Assembly: GCF_032854445.1 (NCBI RefSeq)
Contig: NC_088300.1
Span: forward strand, 17,613,570-17,677,569
Length of the DNA: 64,000 nt
Reading direction: 5' to 3'
DNA from: Liolophura sinensis
Lineage: Eukaryota > Mollusca > Polyplacophora > Chitonida > Chitonidae
In this document: positions 37,201 to 48,640 of the stretch, in pieces
Layout: each line of letters opens with the position of its first letter
How positions within the stretch are numbered: position 1 is the first letter of the stretch
Translations under genes and position numbers: made by a program
Notes under the pieces: model-generated
What the model was told of the DNA's origin: nothing
The model's database searches: none
Seen by the model: only the letters and a program-made list of their open reading frames with translations

Positions 37201-39668
37201 TCCGCACACTACAGAGTGGACGGTATCATGGTCATCTACAGTTCTGTGGACCAGGTAAGACAGATGGAGGTGTGTGTAGTGATGTACAGGAGGTATTCAC
37301 CACGGTTTCCTCCGCACACTACAGAGTGGACGGTATCATGGTCATCTACAGTACTGTGAACCAGGTAAGACAGATGGAGGTGTGTGTAGTGATGTACAGG
37401 AGGTATTCACCACGGTTTCCTCCGCACCTTCATTGTGTGATTTCAATTAAGACAGAGCGAGAGGTGTGTTGTTCCTCCGCACACAACAGTGTGGACGGTG
37501 TCATCTACGGCTTTGTGGACCAGATAAGATAAAGCGTGTGGTGATATACAGGAGGTTTTCAACACGGCCTACACTACAGTGTAGACGGTATCATGGTCAT
37601 CAACCGCTTCATAGATCAGTTAGGACAGAGCGAGGGGTGTGTGGTGATGTGCAGGAGGTGTTGATCACGGTTTCCTCCGCTCATGATAGAGTGGACGTTA
37701 TCGAGGGTTTTGCCGGTTTCCACAAAAGATTCGATTGCCCAGTTATACACGTATGACCTTCACCTTTTCGTCCCATTGACCAAAAGTCATTCAAAGTGTT
37801 TCTTTAAATTTCAAATTTGCATCATTATGTAATAGTGATGGGTGCTTGCTCCATGTTTCTATGACTTTAATACACTTCTGTCCACATAAAACAGTTCATT
37901 ACAGCAGGCAGAATGCAAATATTGCCTTAAATGAACTCTTTGAAGGAAATAAGTACGAATCAAATTTTGGGCAGGTGCTTGCTTACTTTATGCCAGTACC
38001 GGTCCCGATGGCACAGTTGGTAGAGCGCCCACATCGGGAGGCGTTAGATCCAGGGTTAATCCTGGATCGGGTCACTGAAAAATTGTTAAGTACGACGTTA
38101 AACCCTGGTCCACAGAACTGTAGATGACCATGATGCCGTCCACTCTGTAGTGTGCGGAGGAAAGCACTCATTCATTCATGCTCTCTGCCATTAGCTTTCT
38201 TTGCTGTTTTAACCAAACAGACTGCAATGTATTTTCAGGAATCCTTCCTTCAGACGGGCATGTGGTTTAATGAGATATACCGCTACGCCCCGATGGGCGT
38301 GTGCCGTATGTTGATTGGCAATATGAGTGACCGCTCACCCCAGTTGGTTGACGAGGCGACAGCTAAAGTACGTACGTTTTATCAGATGTCAGAAGGTTAT
38401 ACAAATAATGCTATAGACAAAAATCTTTTCCTAAGTTTATATAAACCTACTAGCTAGTGCAGTGGCTGTTTGTGACGTCATCTTTGTGTGATGTGTATAC
38501 GTTATTTTCCAAAAACTCCACACTCCACTTCCTTTGGTTGTTATAAATACACCCGACAATTGCACACAAAAACATTTGTGTTGAAATCTAACACAACAAC
38601 TTGTTTCATTTAACAAAGAAAAAGGGGGCCTCCGTGGCTTAGTTGGTTAGCGCGCTAGCGCAGCGTAATGAAGCGTAATGAAGTCTCTCACCAATGCGGT
38701 CGCTGTGAATTCAAGTCCAGCTCATGCTGGCTTCCTCTCCGGCAGTAAGTGGGAAGGTCTATCAGCAACCTGCGGATGGTCGAGGGTTTCCACCCACCAT
38801 AATGCTGGCCGCCGTCGTTTAAGTGAAATATTCTTGAGTACGGAGTAGAACACCAATCAAATCAAATCAACACAGAAAAGTGTTACCCCAAATCAAACAT
38901 GTGTTAATTAAAATGAAGTACACATGTTTGTGATGCAAAATAAAGAAATAGAGACAAGACTTTGTGTTAATACAACACACGATAGAGTTGTTTAAATATA
39001 CGACACATTAGTTTTGGTGTAAAGTTTTGGCGTAAAGGTGTAAAGTAAATTATATTGTAATAATAATTATTACTTCACTGAAAAAATTAATGCGTTGAAT
39101 TTAACAGAAAGTCTTTTATCTGAGTTACCCTAAAACGTATGCTGTTATTGCAGCAGATTATTCCGTTAAATATAACACACACATTCTATTAATTCAGCAT
39201 TACCATTCTATTAGACTAAAAGGGACAGAATGTGACACAATATTGTGTTGTAATAACAGAATACATTCTAGCATCATTCAGACAACATGCTTTTTGTCAA
39301 ATTTAACAGATTTGTTTTGAGTGTAAAGTCACTGGCTGAGTATAACCCAAAGGTATTCAAATTGCTTTACTAAGTAATTTATTCACTTTTAATCACCGGA
39401 TAGCGCAATTAGCAACACCATATAATTTTGGAATCTGTAATGGTATTTTAGATAATGTTGTGAAACGTTTATATTGTAGAGATATGCAGACGAGATGGGG
39501 GCTCCATTTATCGAGACAAGCGCTAAAGACGGCACAAATGTGGAGGAGGCGTTTGTGAGCTTATTACGGAGGATCATCGAGGATCCCACATCCTCCTATA
39601 ACAGAAAGAGGAAAGGATCTTCTTCCAGGACAACAGTAAAAGCGTCGACATGCTGTGTCCTCCAGTAG
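34300..39668 (+). CDS. GTPase array copy B: Rab-like GTPase with altered G4 motif
   Basis: Seven coding exons: 34300-34325, 35093-35165, 35913-35960, 36195-36242, 36612-36704, 38239-38367 and 39480-39668, giving 201 residues with consistent phases. Motifs: P-loop GASGVGKT (19-26), switch I threonine 44 in STTVGMDC, canonical WDTAGQE (66-72) and FIETSAK (149-155). The base-recognition motif reads NMSD (124-127) instead of NKxD; losing the lysine should weaken guanine binding. The tail is basic with TCCVLQ at the end, so CVLQ is a CaaX box for prenylation. The closest families are Rab1/Rab35. The protein probably cycles on a membrane if it still binds GTP. Exon 5 and its donor have been amplified seven-fold directly downstream (see the repeat entry), so splicing of exon 5 to exon 6 may be variable. 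Leader exon is MEESDGKQV. Next gene upstream is copy A, downstream copy C. Confidence 0.87.
35577..35860 (+). repeat. GGGCTATA minisatellite split by a SINE
   Basis: Nine- to ten-base units GGGCTATAG/GGGCTAGAG fill 35577-35635 and resume as GGCTATACGG units at 35800-35860. The intervening SINE entered the array. GCTATACGGCT occurs on both sides, as expected of a target duplication, though in a repeat this is weak proof. Confidence 0.75.
35641..35796 (-). mobile_element. SINE inserted in a minisatellite, minus strand
   Basis: Starts with TTATTTATTATTTATTTATT, then TTTTACGCCG joins straight to TTATGGTGGGTGG, so about 40 bp of the family consensus is deleted internally. GGGGGAAACCCACGACCATC, CTTACGGCCGGAGAGGAAGC and GCATGAGCTGGAC complete the copy up to the tRNA-like head. 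Confidence 0.85.
36630..37725 (+). repeat. 110-bp tandem amplification of copy B exon 5 plus donor
   Basis: A 110-bp period starts at 36630 within exon 5 and recurs at 36740, 36850, 36960, 37070, 37180, 37290 and 37400, where it diverges after about 28 bp. Each full unit holds the last 75 bp of the exon (25 codons ending YSSVDQ), the donor GTAAGA (GTAATA in one unit) and 35 bp of intron that ends in ATGTACAG, which recreates an acceptor-like AG before the next exon piece. Copies are nearly identical, differing at a handful of bases. Further degenerate units continue to about 37725, so an old array seems to have been refreshed by recent expansion. The WDTAGQ codons are present only once, in the true exon. 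Confidence 0.95.
37995..38185 (+). mobile_element. Truncated V-SINE carrying a reversed exon fragment
   Basis: The tRNA-like head (GATGGCACAGTTGGTAGAGC, then GATCCAGGGTTAATCCTGGA) joins directly to the tail GAAAAATTGTTAAGTACGAC. After GTTAAACCC the tail is broken by 56-57 bp (about 38107-38163) that is the reverse complement of part of copy B exon 5. It then resumes as GCACTCATTCATTCAT. The core region of the SINE is missing. Confidence 0.85.
38625..38870 (+). mobile_element. Near full-length CaaT-tailed SINE
   Basis: The tRNA-like head GGCCTCCGTGGCTTAGTTGG TTAGCGCG has an A box; TTCAAGTCC is the B-box side. The body follows (GGGAAGGTCTATCAGCAACC, ATGCTGGCCGCCGTCGT), then a CAATCAAATCAAATC tail. 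About ten bp at each flank (ACAAAGAAAA / ACACAGAAAA) may be a target duplication. It lies between exons 6 and 7 of copy B. Confidence 0.85.
39094..39307. mobile_element. Palindromic MITE-like element, copy 2
   Basis: GTTGAATTTAACAGAAAGTC at the left pairs with the reverse complement of the right end (GTTAAATTTGACAAAAAGCA) over roughly 57 bp with mismatches. The words GAATACATTCTAGCATCAYTCAG are shared with the element at 21363-21580. It lies in the last intron of copy B. Confidence 0.65.
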
Positions 39669-39839
39669 AATACCAAGCGATACATGGTTTTCACGTCTTT
39701 TGTATTTCCCCTTGAATCTGGGCGGGAAGCGTTGTGTGACGTTCGTATATATATGTATGTAAAATGGCCAGAGATAAAAAGGTCGGACAAATGTAACACA
39801 TTTAAGCTTTCTACAGCTGGTGAGGGAGATGAAACAACC

Positions 39840-40485
39840 GCGGAACGTTAGTGTTACCTACACTACAGAGGATATCCGTGCTGTGGTAATGCGATATAAT
39901 TACATTGGTGTTACCCACGAAGAGGATTTTGCGCATAGTGGTAACGTTGGCATTTATACCTATACGAATAATATTACGCTCTGTGGTGACGTTGACGTTA
40001 CTCCACAGAGGGAATTGTGTGATATAATGACGTTGGTGTTACCCGCGAAGAGGATATTGCGCATAGTGGTAACGTTGGCGTTACTCCACGGAGGGTATTC
40101 TGTGATATGATTACGTTGGTGTTACCTATGGAGAGGATATTGAATGTAGTGGTAACGTTGGCATTGCATACACAAATGATACTGCGTGCTGTGGTGACGT
40201 TGGTGTAATACTACAGATATTGTGTGATATGATTACGTTGGTGTTACCTAGAAAGTAAATATTGCGTGATGAGATAACCTTAGCTTTTCCAACACGGATA
40301 ATATTATGCGATGTGGCGATGATTGCGTTACGTACAGAGTATATTGCGTACTGTGGTGAAAGTGGTGTTACCTACACCACAGATGTTTTTGCGTACTATG
40401 GTAACGTTGGCGTTATCTTCACCACCTATGACGTCGCATGGAGTGGTTACGTTAGCTAACTTACATCACAGACGATGTAGCATGC
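39840..40485 (+). repeat. Minisatellite, ~42-bp unit with two alternating types
   Basis: Units end in GGTAACGTTG or GATTACGTTG and continue GTGTTACC or GCGTTACT. Two unit types alternate for part of the array, suggesting an ~84-bp higher-order repeat. It begins about 170 bp after the copy B stop codon and may be in its 3' UTR. Confidence 0.85.
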
Positions 40486-40489
40486 TATG

Positions 40490-41550
40490 GTAAATGGTAT
40501 AAAGCGTGGCTATTTGAACATGTTACTCCGCTTAAAACGGTGAATATGCAAATGTCCTTCGACGCCTAAACATAGAGCAATGTAATTAATCATGATAGTT
40601 TTTATGTTACTGTGATGGACAATCGTGATTTTCATCTGTGGGAACAGTTCGGTACTTTCTTACCGTAAAACGGAATACAAATATGTCAGTCTTGGATTCA
40701 GGCTTGTGCTGTCACAGGTAAATGGGATCTGAACTACCAGTATATTTCTTTGGTAAATTCTGAAGGACGCAGAAACTTGGTTGAAACCAATTTGGTTGAG
40801 TCAGATCAGTGAATTCTGGGAGGCTGAGACATCGTCAGATTACGTTCTCTTGGCAGTCATTATCTAACATCCCTGATCGATTACCTGGGTATGAAGGCTT
40901 GATGAGTTTCTTTTTTTAATTTAGCCTGTGTTTTTAATATGAATGACATATATCACAGAAGCGTTGTCAGTTTTCATTACTTGCCGTCCACGTGAATCGT
41001 ATTACAGTGTTTCAATGTTTAAAAATCCCAGAATGTTCAGCTATTAATTTTTGTTGATAAACAGCTGATTTGTCCTAGCCGTACTAAGTGTAAGAACATG
41101 TATTTCAAAATAACAGTGGGCAGAACGATGTATTAAATGTACCTTCAATACAACCAACGACAAGGGTTACAGTTCAGGTCAGTCTTGTCACTAGAATAAA
41201 TCGCGTACAACGTACTTATGGAGAATAAATCGTCATTTTGTTACTTATTATTTTTCTCCTATTCTTGTTTTGTAGAAATAAGTTGTAAATCTGGGAGCCA
41301 TGTCATGTGGTTCGCCAATATACCGTCTACAGAGTTAATCAATATGAGACAATATTTGCGGGAATAAAGCTCTCCAGATCTTGATCTATCCCAACTTATA
41401 ATTACAAAATTAATATTGATTACGGTTGATAGAGTATTATTCAGAAAAGAGATGCCAATCTGTATTTTAAAGAAATACGAAGAATAAAAAACACACACAA
41501 ACAAAAACAATTCAAGAAAAAGAAATGTGCATGACCCATATATGCTACTG
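40490..41550. other. Spacer 3' of copy B
   Basis: No gene, repeat array or SINE recognised. The distal part (41255-41550) may be the extreme 3' end of the neighbouring retrotransposon. Confidence 0.45.
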
Positions 41551-41559
41551 AGCAAACAA

Positions 41560-44260
41560 CGTACAAGGTATATGTTACAGGAGTTCAGATTTTAGTCTTG
41601 ATTTAAACATAGATATAGAAATAAGCCTCATGATTTGTGCTGATAATTTAGTCCATTCATGAGGCACGCATACTTGAAATGAATAGTATGGCCAATGACT
41701 TCTATACAGTGGTCTATTTAAATTAAGAGATCTTCCTCAAGTTAAAGCGTACGTGGGTGTGTCTAATTTATTGATTTATTTATTTACTGGTGTTATAGGC
41801 CGTACTCAAGAATAGTTCACTTAGATGACGACGGCCTGCATTATGGTGGGAGAAAACCGGGCAGACCCCGGCAAACCCACGGCAATCCGCACGTTGCTGC
41901 CAGACCTTCCCACGTATAGCCGGAGAGGAATCCAGCGTGAAGTGGACTTGAACTCACAGAGACTGCATTGGTGAGACGCTCCTGGGTCATTACGCCGCGC
42001 TGCCGTGCTAACCACCTCAGTCACGGTGGCCCGAGTATGTCTAATAATATAGTATTTAAAGGTGGTTGGAATTAGCTCTGGATGGTGGAAAAATTTATGT
42101 GTAAGAACTATAGAATCGAGACTTTTTTAAGTTCCAATAATGTCGAAATAAAATGGGTGTATGCTCTAGACGTTTTGAAAGAGATATGAGACGAAGTACT
42201 CGTTTTTGTACAATCTGAAATGGCCTGAGGTGTGACAGAAAAGTGTTGCCCAAAGTGCGTTCCCATAAGACAAGAAGGGATCTTTCAGAGAATAGTAGCG
42301 GATAATCAAAGATATTTTGTTGATTGCATCTTTAATATTATTTACCAATATTGCGTGAGATTTTTGTTGCATTTATGAGTAATCTGAGACGTCTAGTTTA
42401 ACTTCTTGTCAAACATTAATCCTAGAAATTTAAACTCAGACACCTTTTAAACTCAGACTCACTTTCCTGGATATGCTCAGGACAGGTATCATAAAAGGTG
42501 TGCATTTAGAAGAGGGTAGCATCAACATATGCTTAGTTTTGTCAATGTTTAAACAAAGGTGATTGGAACAAAATCATTCGTTGGCTTTTCCCAACTGTGT
42601 AGTTAGAATGTTAAATGCGTCATCCAGGTTACTGGAATGAAAAGGTGGCGCTGTTGTCATCAGAATGAAGTGTAGCAGATCAGGAACTTTGGTCAGATTT
42701 TTAACATACATGAAAAAGTGTCTTCGTTCCAATATGGAGCCCTTGGGGTACACAACAATTAACAGAAGTGGAATTAGAAAGAGTATTATTAAAGGCAGTA
42801 CACAAGGCAGAGTTATCTCGGTTAGTGAGATAGCCAGTAGCCAGTCGTTAGACAAACCACGAATACCATAGTAGCTCAGTTTTTGTTACAATATATAATG
42901 CTTTACAGTGTCAAACGCCATGGGTAAGTCCAGAAACGTTACCACACTGTACATTTTATTTTCCTTTGCAGTAATTAGTGTTAAAGTGAAAGGCGACATG
43001 TTATCGTGTTTAGATTGGATCTAAAACCATACTGATTGGTATCAATAATACTATTTGTTTCCAAGAAGCCAACCACTGAATTAGTAGCATTTTTTTCAAT
43101 TATTTTACTAAAACATGGTAAGACGAATATTGCTCGATAGTTTTCGAAAATGTCTGTTTTGTCAGTTTTGTACTTTGGAGAAAACTTTAAAGGCTTTAAG
43201 GTAGTCAGGGACCGTTCCAGGGGTAAAAGAAGGATTAATTATATGTTAAAGGAAAGACTAGTTTTAGTATAGAGGTCCGGATGCCGTCTATTCCAACAAC
43301 GAAGGAGGCTTCGGTTTAAAAATGGTCGTGTCAACAACAATTTTAGTAACAGGAAAGTAGGAAATTTGAAGTTGGTTTCACATGGAAATCGTCTACAAAA
43401 GTTCTAATAGCATTAGACATGAGCTGTCAGCTAACAGAATTCTAGACAGAGGATCATTGTGAAAGTTAGTAAAGATATTATGAACTAAGGTGGCGGAGCG
43501 AAGCTGACCTCTTGTTGCTTTTGATATTTGGCAGAGGAAATAATATGATGCCATGGTTTCAATGAAAGTCTTTGTTGGCCGATGGTGATTTAGCAGGTCG
43601 TTATTAAAATTTCCTATGATTATAAGCTTTTTCTTTTTACAATGACGCTTCAGTAAAAAAGATGATAGGTGTTCGTTAAACTCGATCACTTCTTTGCTAA
43701 GTGGGCCATAAAAATAAAGATAAGCTTTATCACATGATTCCACTTGAGCGAAAAGAGTTTCATAGGAACCGTTTTCTTCGACATGAGAAAGATCTTTTCT
43801 TAGGTTACAAGAATTTAATTTTGTCACTTTTGTACTGAGCTAAATCCCCGCCACGCCGTTCAGATTGTAATAAGAAAAAACATTTGAAATCCAGATATAT
43901 CATAAAGGACAGATATTGATGGGTTAAGCCACCGCTCCGAATCCTAAAACTGTGTTAAGGTGAAATTTAGAGCTATTCAGGTGGGGATGCATAAACAATG
44001 ATTCGGAGAAATACTTAGACTGATGAGTGTTTAAGTTACTCCAGTGGGATATTTCATATTCGTTATAATTAATAATTGTGGAATATTTTTCATTCAGTTC
44101 AAGTGCATTGAAACACATGCTGTCAAGAGTTTCTAGATCGGATTGGGGTTGTGACGGGAGGTTATGAATATGATGGTTATGGAACAGTAATTCTCTTTCT
44201 AGCCTCGGCAATGGAATACTATCGATGAGGTGGGTTATCATGGTACAATTGGATTAAAGT
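41560..44260 (-). mobile_element. Decayed non-LTR retrotransposon (LINE)
   Basis: Read on the minus strand, remnants follow the order of a LINE ORF2. An endonuclease end part lies at 43827-43393 (LIIIGNFNNDLL, then SATLVHNIFTN, matching the GDFN and D-H-I-F-T-N signatures). Reverse transcriptase pieces at 43200-42570 include ENYRAIFVLPCFSKIIEKN, NQYGFRSN, VTFLDLPMAFDTV and PKGSIL. A C-terminal piece near 41750-41590 contains VPHEWTKL and FKSRLKSELL. The pieces lie in different frames with stops between them, so the element is long dead. The first part (44241-43924) is open but unassigned. The clade is not determined; a CR1/L2/jockey-type is likely. A SINE is nested near the 3' end. Confidence 0.85.
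41760..42045 (-). mobile_element. Full-length SINE nested in the LINE, minus strand
   Basis: The body (about 41768-42033) runs from a TTTATTTATTT tail through GGTGGGAGAAAACCGGGCAG to the reversed tRNA-like head ACCTCAGTCACGGTGGCCCG. TGTCTAAT occurs on both sides (41760-41767 and 42038-42045). LINE coding remnants continue on both sides, so the SINE came later. Confidence 0.85.
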
Positions 44261-44697
44261 AGTATAAATGTAGGAGACACAAACATGAAAACCAAGGGAA
44301 CATATTTACAATCGTAAATAGGTGCTCACTGGGTTAAGCTCTCAGTCAGCTTAGCTGCCAGGCCGTTCGCCCAGCCTAACCTGCCCTGATTTAGCTGAGC
44401 TATTGGTGGACTGTTACTATGTCTCAGGAATTCAAATAACAGCTTGAACAAAATGAATTGTTGCTGTAGAACGAGTTAACATACCCCCAGACCTTAAACA
44501 TATATACAAGTCAGTCTCATATGGTACACGGTTTATACATTCAGATTCTCCCTGCCTGCATGTTTCGGAGCCGTCATTTAATTTTTTCTGAGATATAAGT
44601 CTCGAAATAACACAAAACTCAAGCAGGATGACATAACAGTATGAAGCTCTTCCGTCTACAGTGACCTGTTGAAGTTCTTTCTTTAGGCTAATCCAAA

Positions 44698-47600
44698 ATG
44701 TATCGGTAAGTATAAACATGTTACAGCTGTTTTAGCGTGAAGTTGTTCAGTTTGATACCAGGTCACCGTACCATTCTGTTAAAAAAAAAAAAACATGGGT
44801 GCTGCATATTTAACCGCGAGACATGAATAGAATGTTTAAGGTTTCCATGATTTCAGAAAAAATATACCATTGCACTGTATTACACGCTGAAAATTGGGCT
44901 CTTCGATATGTTTATGCACATTCTTTTTAATAAACTTTTTTACAGTTTCAGTGACCATTCTTACAAGATTCTACTCCTAGGAGAGACTGGAGCTGGAAAG
45001 ACCTCTCTTCTCACTCGTTATGTGGTGAGTTTAACTTTTGTCAAAATATTTAATCATTTTATCTGTAGTTCTGTTTTACACATGCGCATTGGCCGTCAGA
45101 TTTCGGTTAACGTGTGGAGAAGACCACGATATAAAAATATGACAAACTATTTCGCGTTCTGCCGACTTAGCCCCGCTGAATTTCATACTATCTCGTGTTA
45201 CTTGGTTACGCATTTTTAAAAATATTTAAAATACGAATGAAGAAAAAATGCTGTTAAGAGGATGATCATTGTCATTTTTTGGATAGGTTGGGTAACAGTT
45301 GCGGTTTTTATATTCTGAGTTGTAAATAAGCTCACGTGCTGAACCCAAATTTCACATAAAACCTTTTTGCATTATTTGGCTTAAATACTAAATGTACCTA
45401 TAGAAGTCATGGGAAGTCTCTCCAAACAGTCTGATTTTCAGATATTTTCTTCAGTATCTCCTTGAACATTCCAGACTTTTGCAAAAAATGCTAACTAACG
45501 AACTACTTGTGAGTAAAGTAGTCACAATTCCCATTTTTTTTGTCGCTCACATTTTTTTCATGTATTGAGCTGTATGATGTATAACAGTTTATTTATCTAC
45601 AGGATAAGGTGTTCTTGGAGCAGGCCGAATTCAATTCCCCGGATCATGATGACGTTGTAAGTCAAACCTAAAAGTTATCTCCCTTCTTGTGAATGAGTGT
45701 GGGCACTTTGTATGGTCATTTACATACATGTATTTGAAAACATTTCTTAATGTCAGACACAAACGATTAATAGTTTTATTCATTTTATACATGGACAGTA
45801 GTTCTATGTTAGAAAAACAGTCTTTTGTGTTTCTGAATCACGTTATTATAATACGGTATACAGTAAAACATTTATGTGGCCCAATCTACAGCTTAATGCA
45901 TGTATGTTGTGCATACAATGTAACACTTATTAAAACATTTCTTTCACAGAAAATCAAACGCTTAGACTGTAGTGGTTTACTGGTGGACCTTGAACTGGTA
46001 AGTCATGACACAGCAATAAAAGCGGATTAGTAAACCTACCGTCTAAAAGATTTTAACTAAAGTTATTTATTTATTTATTAATTTGACTGCATGGAGTTCT
46101 ACGCTGTACTGAAGAATATTTCACTTATACGACAGCCTTATTATGGGAGGACACCGGGAAAACCCACGATCATCCGGAGGCTGGTGGCAGACATTAAGAA
46201 AAGTCGTTGGTATTTCTGTGACACTATCTAACATTTATCTGATTAAAAGGTAATCGAGATTACATCTATGTGTCGAAACAGACATTCATATACATATACA
46301 AGGCATCAATCAAATGGAGGTTCAGTGTCAATAATCACCACACCAATTCACAAAACGACATATGATACAAACCACACCAAAAACTGAAAGTATATGAAGA
46401 AAGATGATTTTAGATGTTCTGTCCATATTTTGTTCAGAGAGAATTATAGTCATTGTAAAACTTAAGGATCTTAAGTGTGGCGTGTGATGGAATAACCTTG
46501 ACGCACTAGCTTTTTGATGAGTACTTTGGGACGTTGATTGAAATCGTCACACAACACACGGAATCTAACACATGCTATAAGGCGAGATATGTACACGTCA
46601 TATGCAGGAAGCTTCGGTATATTGCTATACAAGTAAGCATAATTTACCATGTCAAAATTGAAACTATCCCTCATGTTGTTAAGTCTAAAAGAAAGGAAAC
46701 TAAGAGAGGAATACAAATATAGGTCCAGATAAGATGTGCGATCTGGAGAGCCTCTAGTTTCCTTTAAATCCATCAAAGGCGTATATATATCTTTCAAGCC
46801 CTTTGCTATAGATGGATTGTTTAAAGATGGCAGATCTTCAATACACATGTCATAACGGTGTAATTTTATTAGTATATAATAGTGTAATTTTATTAGTATA
46901 TAATAAAGTCAGGTATATTTATATATTATATTATTAGGTATATTAGGTATATATACTCCAGTTATCATGGTGTCTTCATTTGTGACACCCTCACGCTATC
47001 GGTGACTGAATGGCATTCTCCTGTTTCAGTGGGACTTGCCAGCCAAGAGCATTGACCCGAAAGTGTTGGCACATCTTAATGGGGTGATGTTTTGTTACAA
47101 CATTTCAGATAAGGTTAGTGTTCCAATAGGTCAATCCATCTACACATCCATCCGTCAATCCGTTCATCAAACACCAGGGTGCTTCACATATTTTGCAATT
47201 AAATAGTCTTTTATTTAAAAAAAATATATATATGTATAAATATATAAGGACTGGTGAATTGCGCTCTCGATGCAAAACTACTTTCAAGTCCACATGTACT
47301 GGAATTCGTTGCTTGGACTGAGACCTCTAATACGATGCTTTTCCCAAGGTACAATAACGATAAGTCAGGGAACCGTCGTCCTATATAAGTGGAATGTTGT
47401 GTGTGTGGCGTAAAACATCAATTAAATACAAAAGTATATGTGTTAAAGGATTAAGGATTTGTTTAACAGGAGTCGTTTTCGCGACTGTCGTATTGGCTGG
47501 AGCAGGTGGACAAGTACAGTAGCGATATGGTGTGTAAGGTGTTGGTGGGCACCCACAGTGACCTGGCACGGTCTGTTGACAGTGACACCGCTAAGGTAAA

Positions 47601-48250
47601 ATCTATCAGTTTTATCCACATTAATATAAAATACTCACCAAGTATAAACAGTATACCTTTCCTTAGTACGGGTGTACTGAGTTAGACTCCTCTATCAAAC
47701 GCCACCTCAAGACAATCTCAGACTTCTAGCGGAATCTTTGTTCTGCTTGCAAAGGCGGAGAAACGTATGACGAAGATGTTCGATGGAATCGCATTAACAA
47801 ACTACTTTCTGAATGAAACACTAACATAGACTCACCTCATCACCTTTTACTTTAAAAGCCTTGTGGTACAATGGTTGTAATTACCTTGGATACTCAAAAT
47901 CCTCTGTATATTGATATTTTCTGAAGGCAAATTTAAAGTTATCATTTTCACTTCGAAAGGAAATAAGTCTATTTGATTCTTTCGTAATTGTTTTTTTTTC
48001 TTTCTAGGAATTATCGGAGAGACTGAACATTCCCAGTGTGGACACCAGCGCTAAGACAGGCTCCAATGTGCGTGCGGCGTTCATGACGATCGTGAAGGAG
48101 CTGTTGACTCACGAGTACCCCTGGGGGAAGTTTAACGACATGAGGGTGCGCGTGGATGGGGAGGGGCGATCCCAGGAGGAGGACAGCAGCTCGGTACACA
48201 GCCTTATTTCTGATCAGCTTGAGGGAGGCTGGTGTTGTGTGTTGTTGTAG
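44698..48250 (+). CDS. GTPase array copy C: divergent Rab-like protein lacking G2-G4 motifs
   Basis: Coding exons: 44952-45024, 45603-45656, 45950-45997, 47030-47113, 47470-47595 and 48008-48250, with the common phases and good splice sites. The proposed leader is an 8-bp exon at 44698-44705 (ATG TAT CG before GTAAGT), which gives the right phase but is uncertain. About 211 residues. The P-loop GETGAGKTS is perfect, and DTSAKTG and a C-terminal CVLL CaaX box are kept. Other GTPase signatures are gone: the switch I exon (18 codons, starting DKVFLEQ) has no PT motif, DxxGQ is replaced by WDLPAKS in a shortened exon, and NKxD is THSD in VGTHSD. All frames remain open. By motif it may bind phosphate but should not bind guanine specifically or hydrolyse GTP, so a pseudo-GTPase is inferred. 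The tail between SAK and CaaX is unusually acidic (SQEEDSSS). Confidence 0.8.
46058..46195 (-). mobile_element. SINE fragment in copy C intron, minus strand
   Basis: TTATTTATTTATTAATTTGA, GAAGAATATTTCACTTATAC and ACACCGGGAAAACCCACGAT CAT are the reversed 3' half of the CaaT-tailed family. Confidence 0.75.
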
Positions 48251-48251
48251 C

Positions 48252-48640
48252 TCCAGGTGGCACTGTGTCCTCTTATTACGCTAGGTGACGCTGTCTTGCC
48301 ATATCGGCAGGTGACGCTATGCCCTGCTCTAGTTCAACTGAAGGTGGCGTTTGCTGTTCCCATATTTCCAGGTGGCACTGTGTCCTCTTATCACCATATG
48401 GTGTTATATCTCAAGGTGGCGCTTTCTAGCCGTATATTGCCTGGCGGAGCTTTGTGTTGTATATAGCCCATATGGCCAGATGGCGTTGTGTCATTTTACA
48501 TCGTCAGGTGTATGGCACTGATTGTGTCACCTCTTAAATATCGCCAGGTGTCGCCGTTTGTTCTTGTGGGGCTTTGTGCTGTCATGTCGCCAGATGGCGC
48601 TGTATATTGTGATCCCTCTTGGTGGCGTTGTCATCGGATG
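48252..48640 (+). repeat. Degenerate ~40-bp repeat after copy C
   Basis: The block AGGTGGC/AGATGGCGCTGTGT recurs about nine times at 35-50 bp spacing, starting 2 bp after the stop codon. It probably forms the first part of the 3' UTR. Confidence 0.7.

Noticed and set aside
36686-37359. Many 60-105-codon open frames on both strands within the exon-5 repeat.
   Set aside because: They are the same 110-bp unit read in rotating frames and in reverse. The period is not a multiple of three, so they are by-products.
43393-43827. A 144-codon minus-strand frame as an independent host gene.
   Set aside because: GNFN, PTR-like and HNIFTN words in order identify it as the endonuclease end of the decayed LINE.
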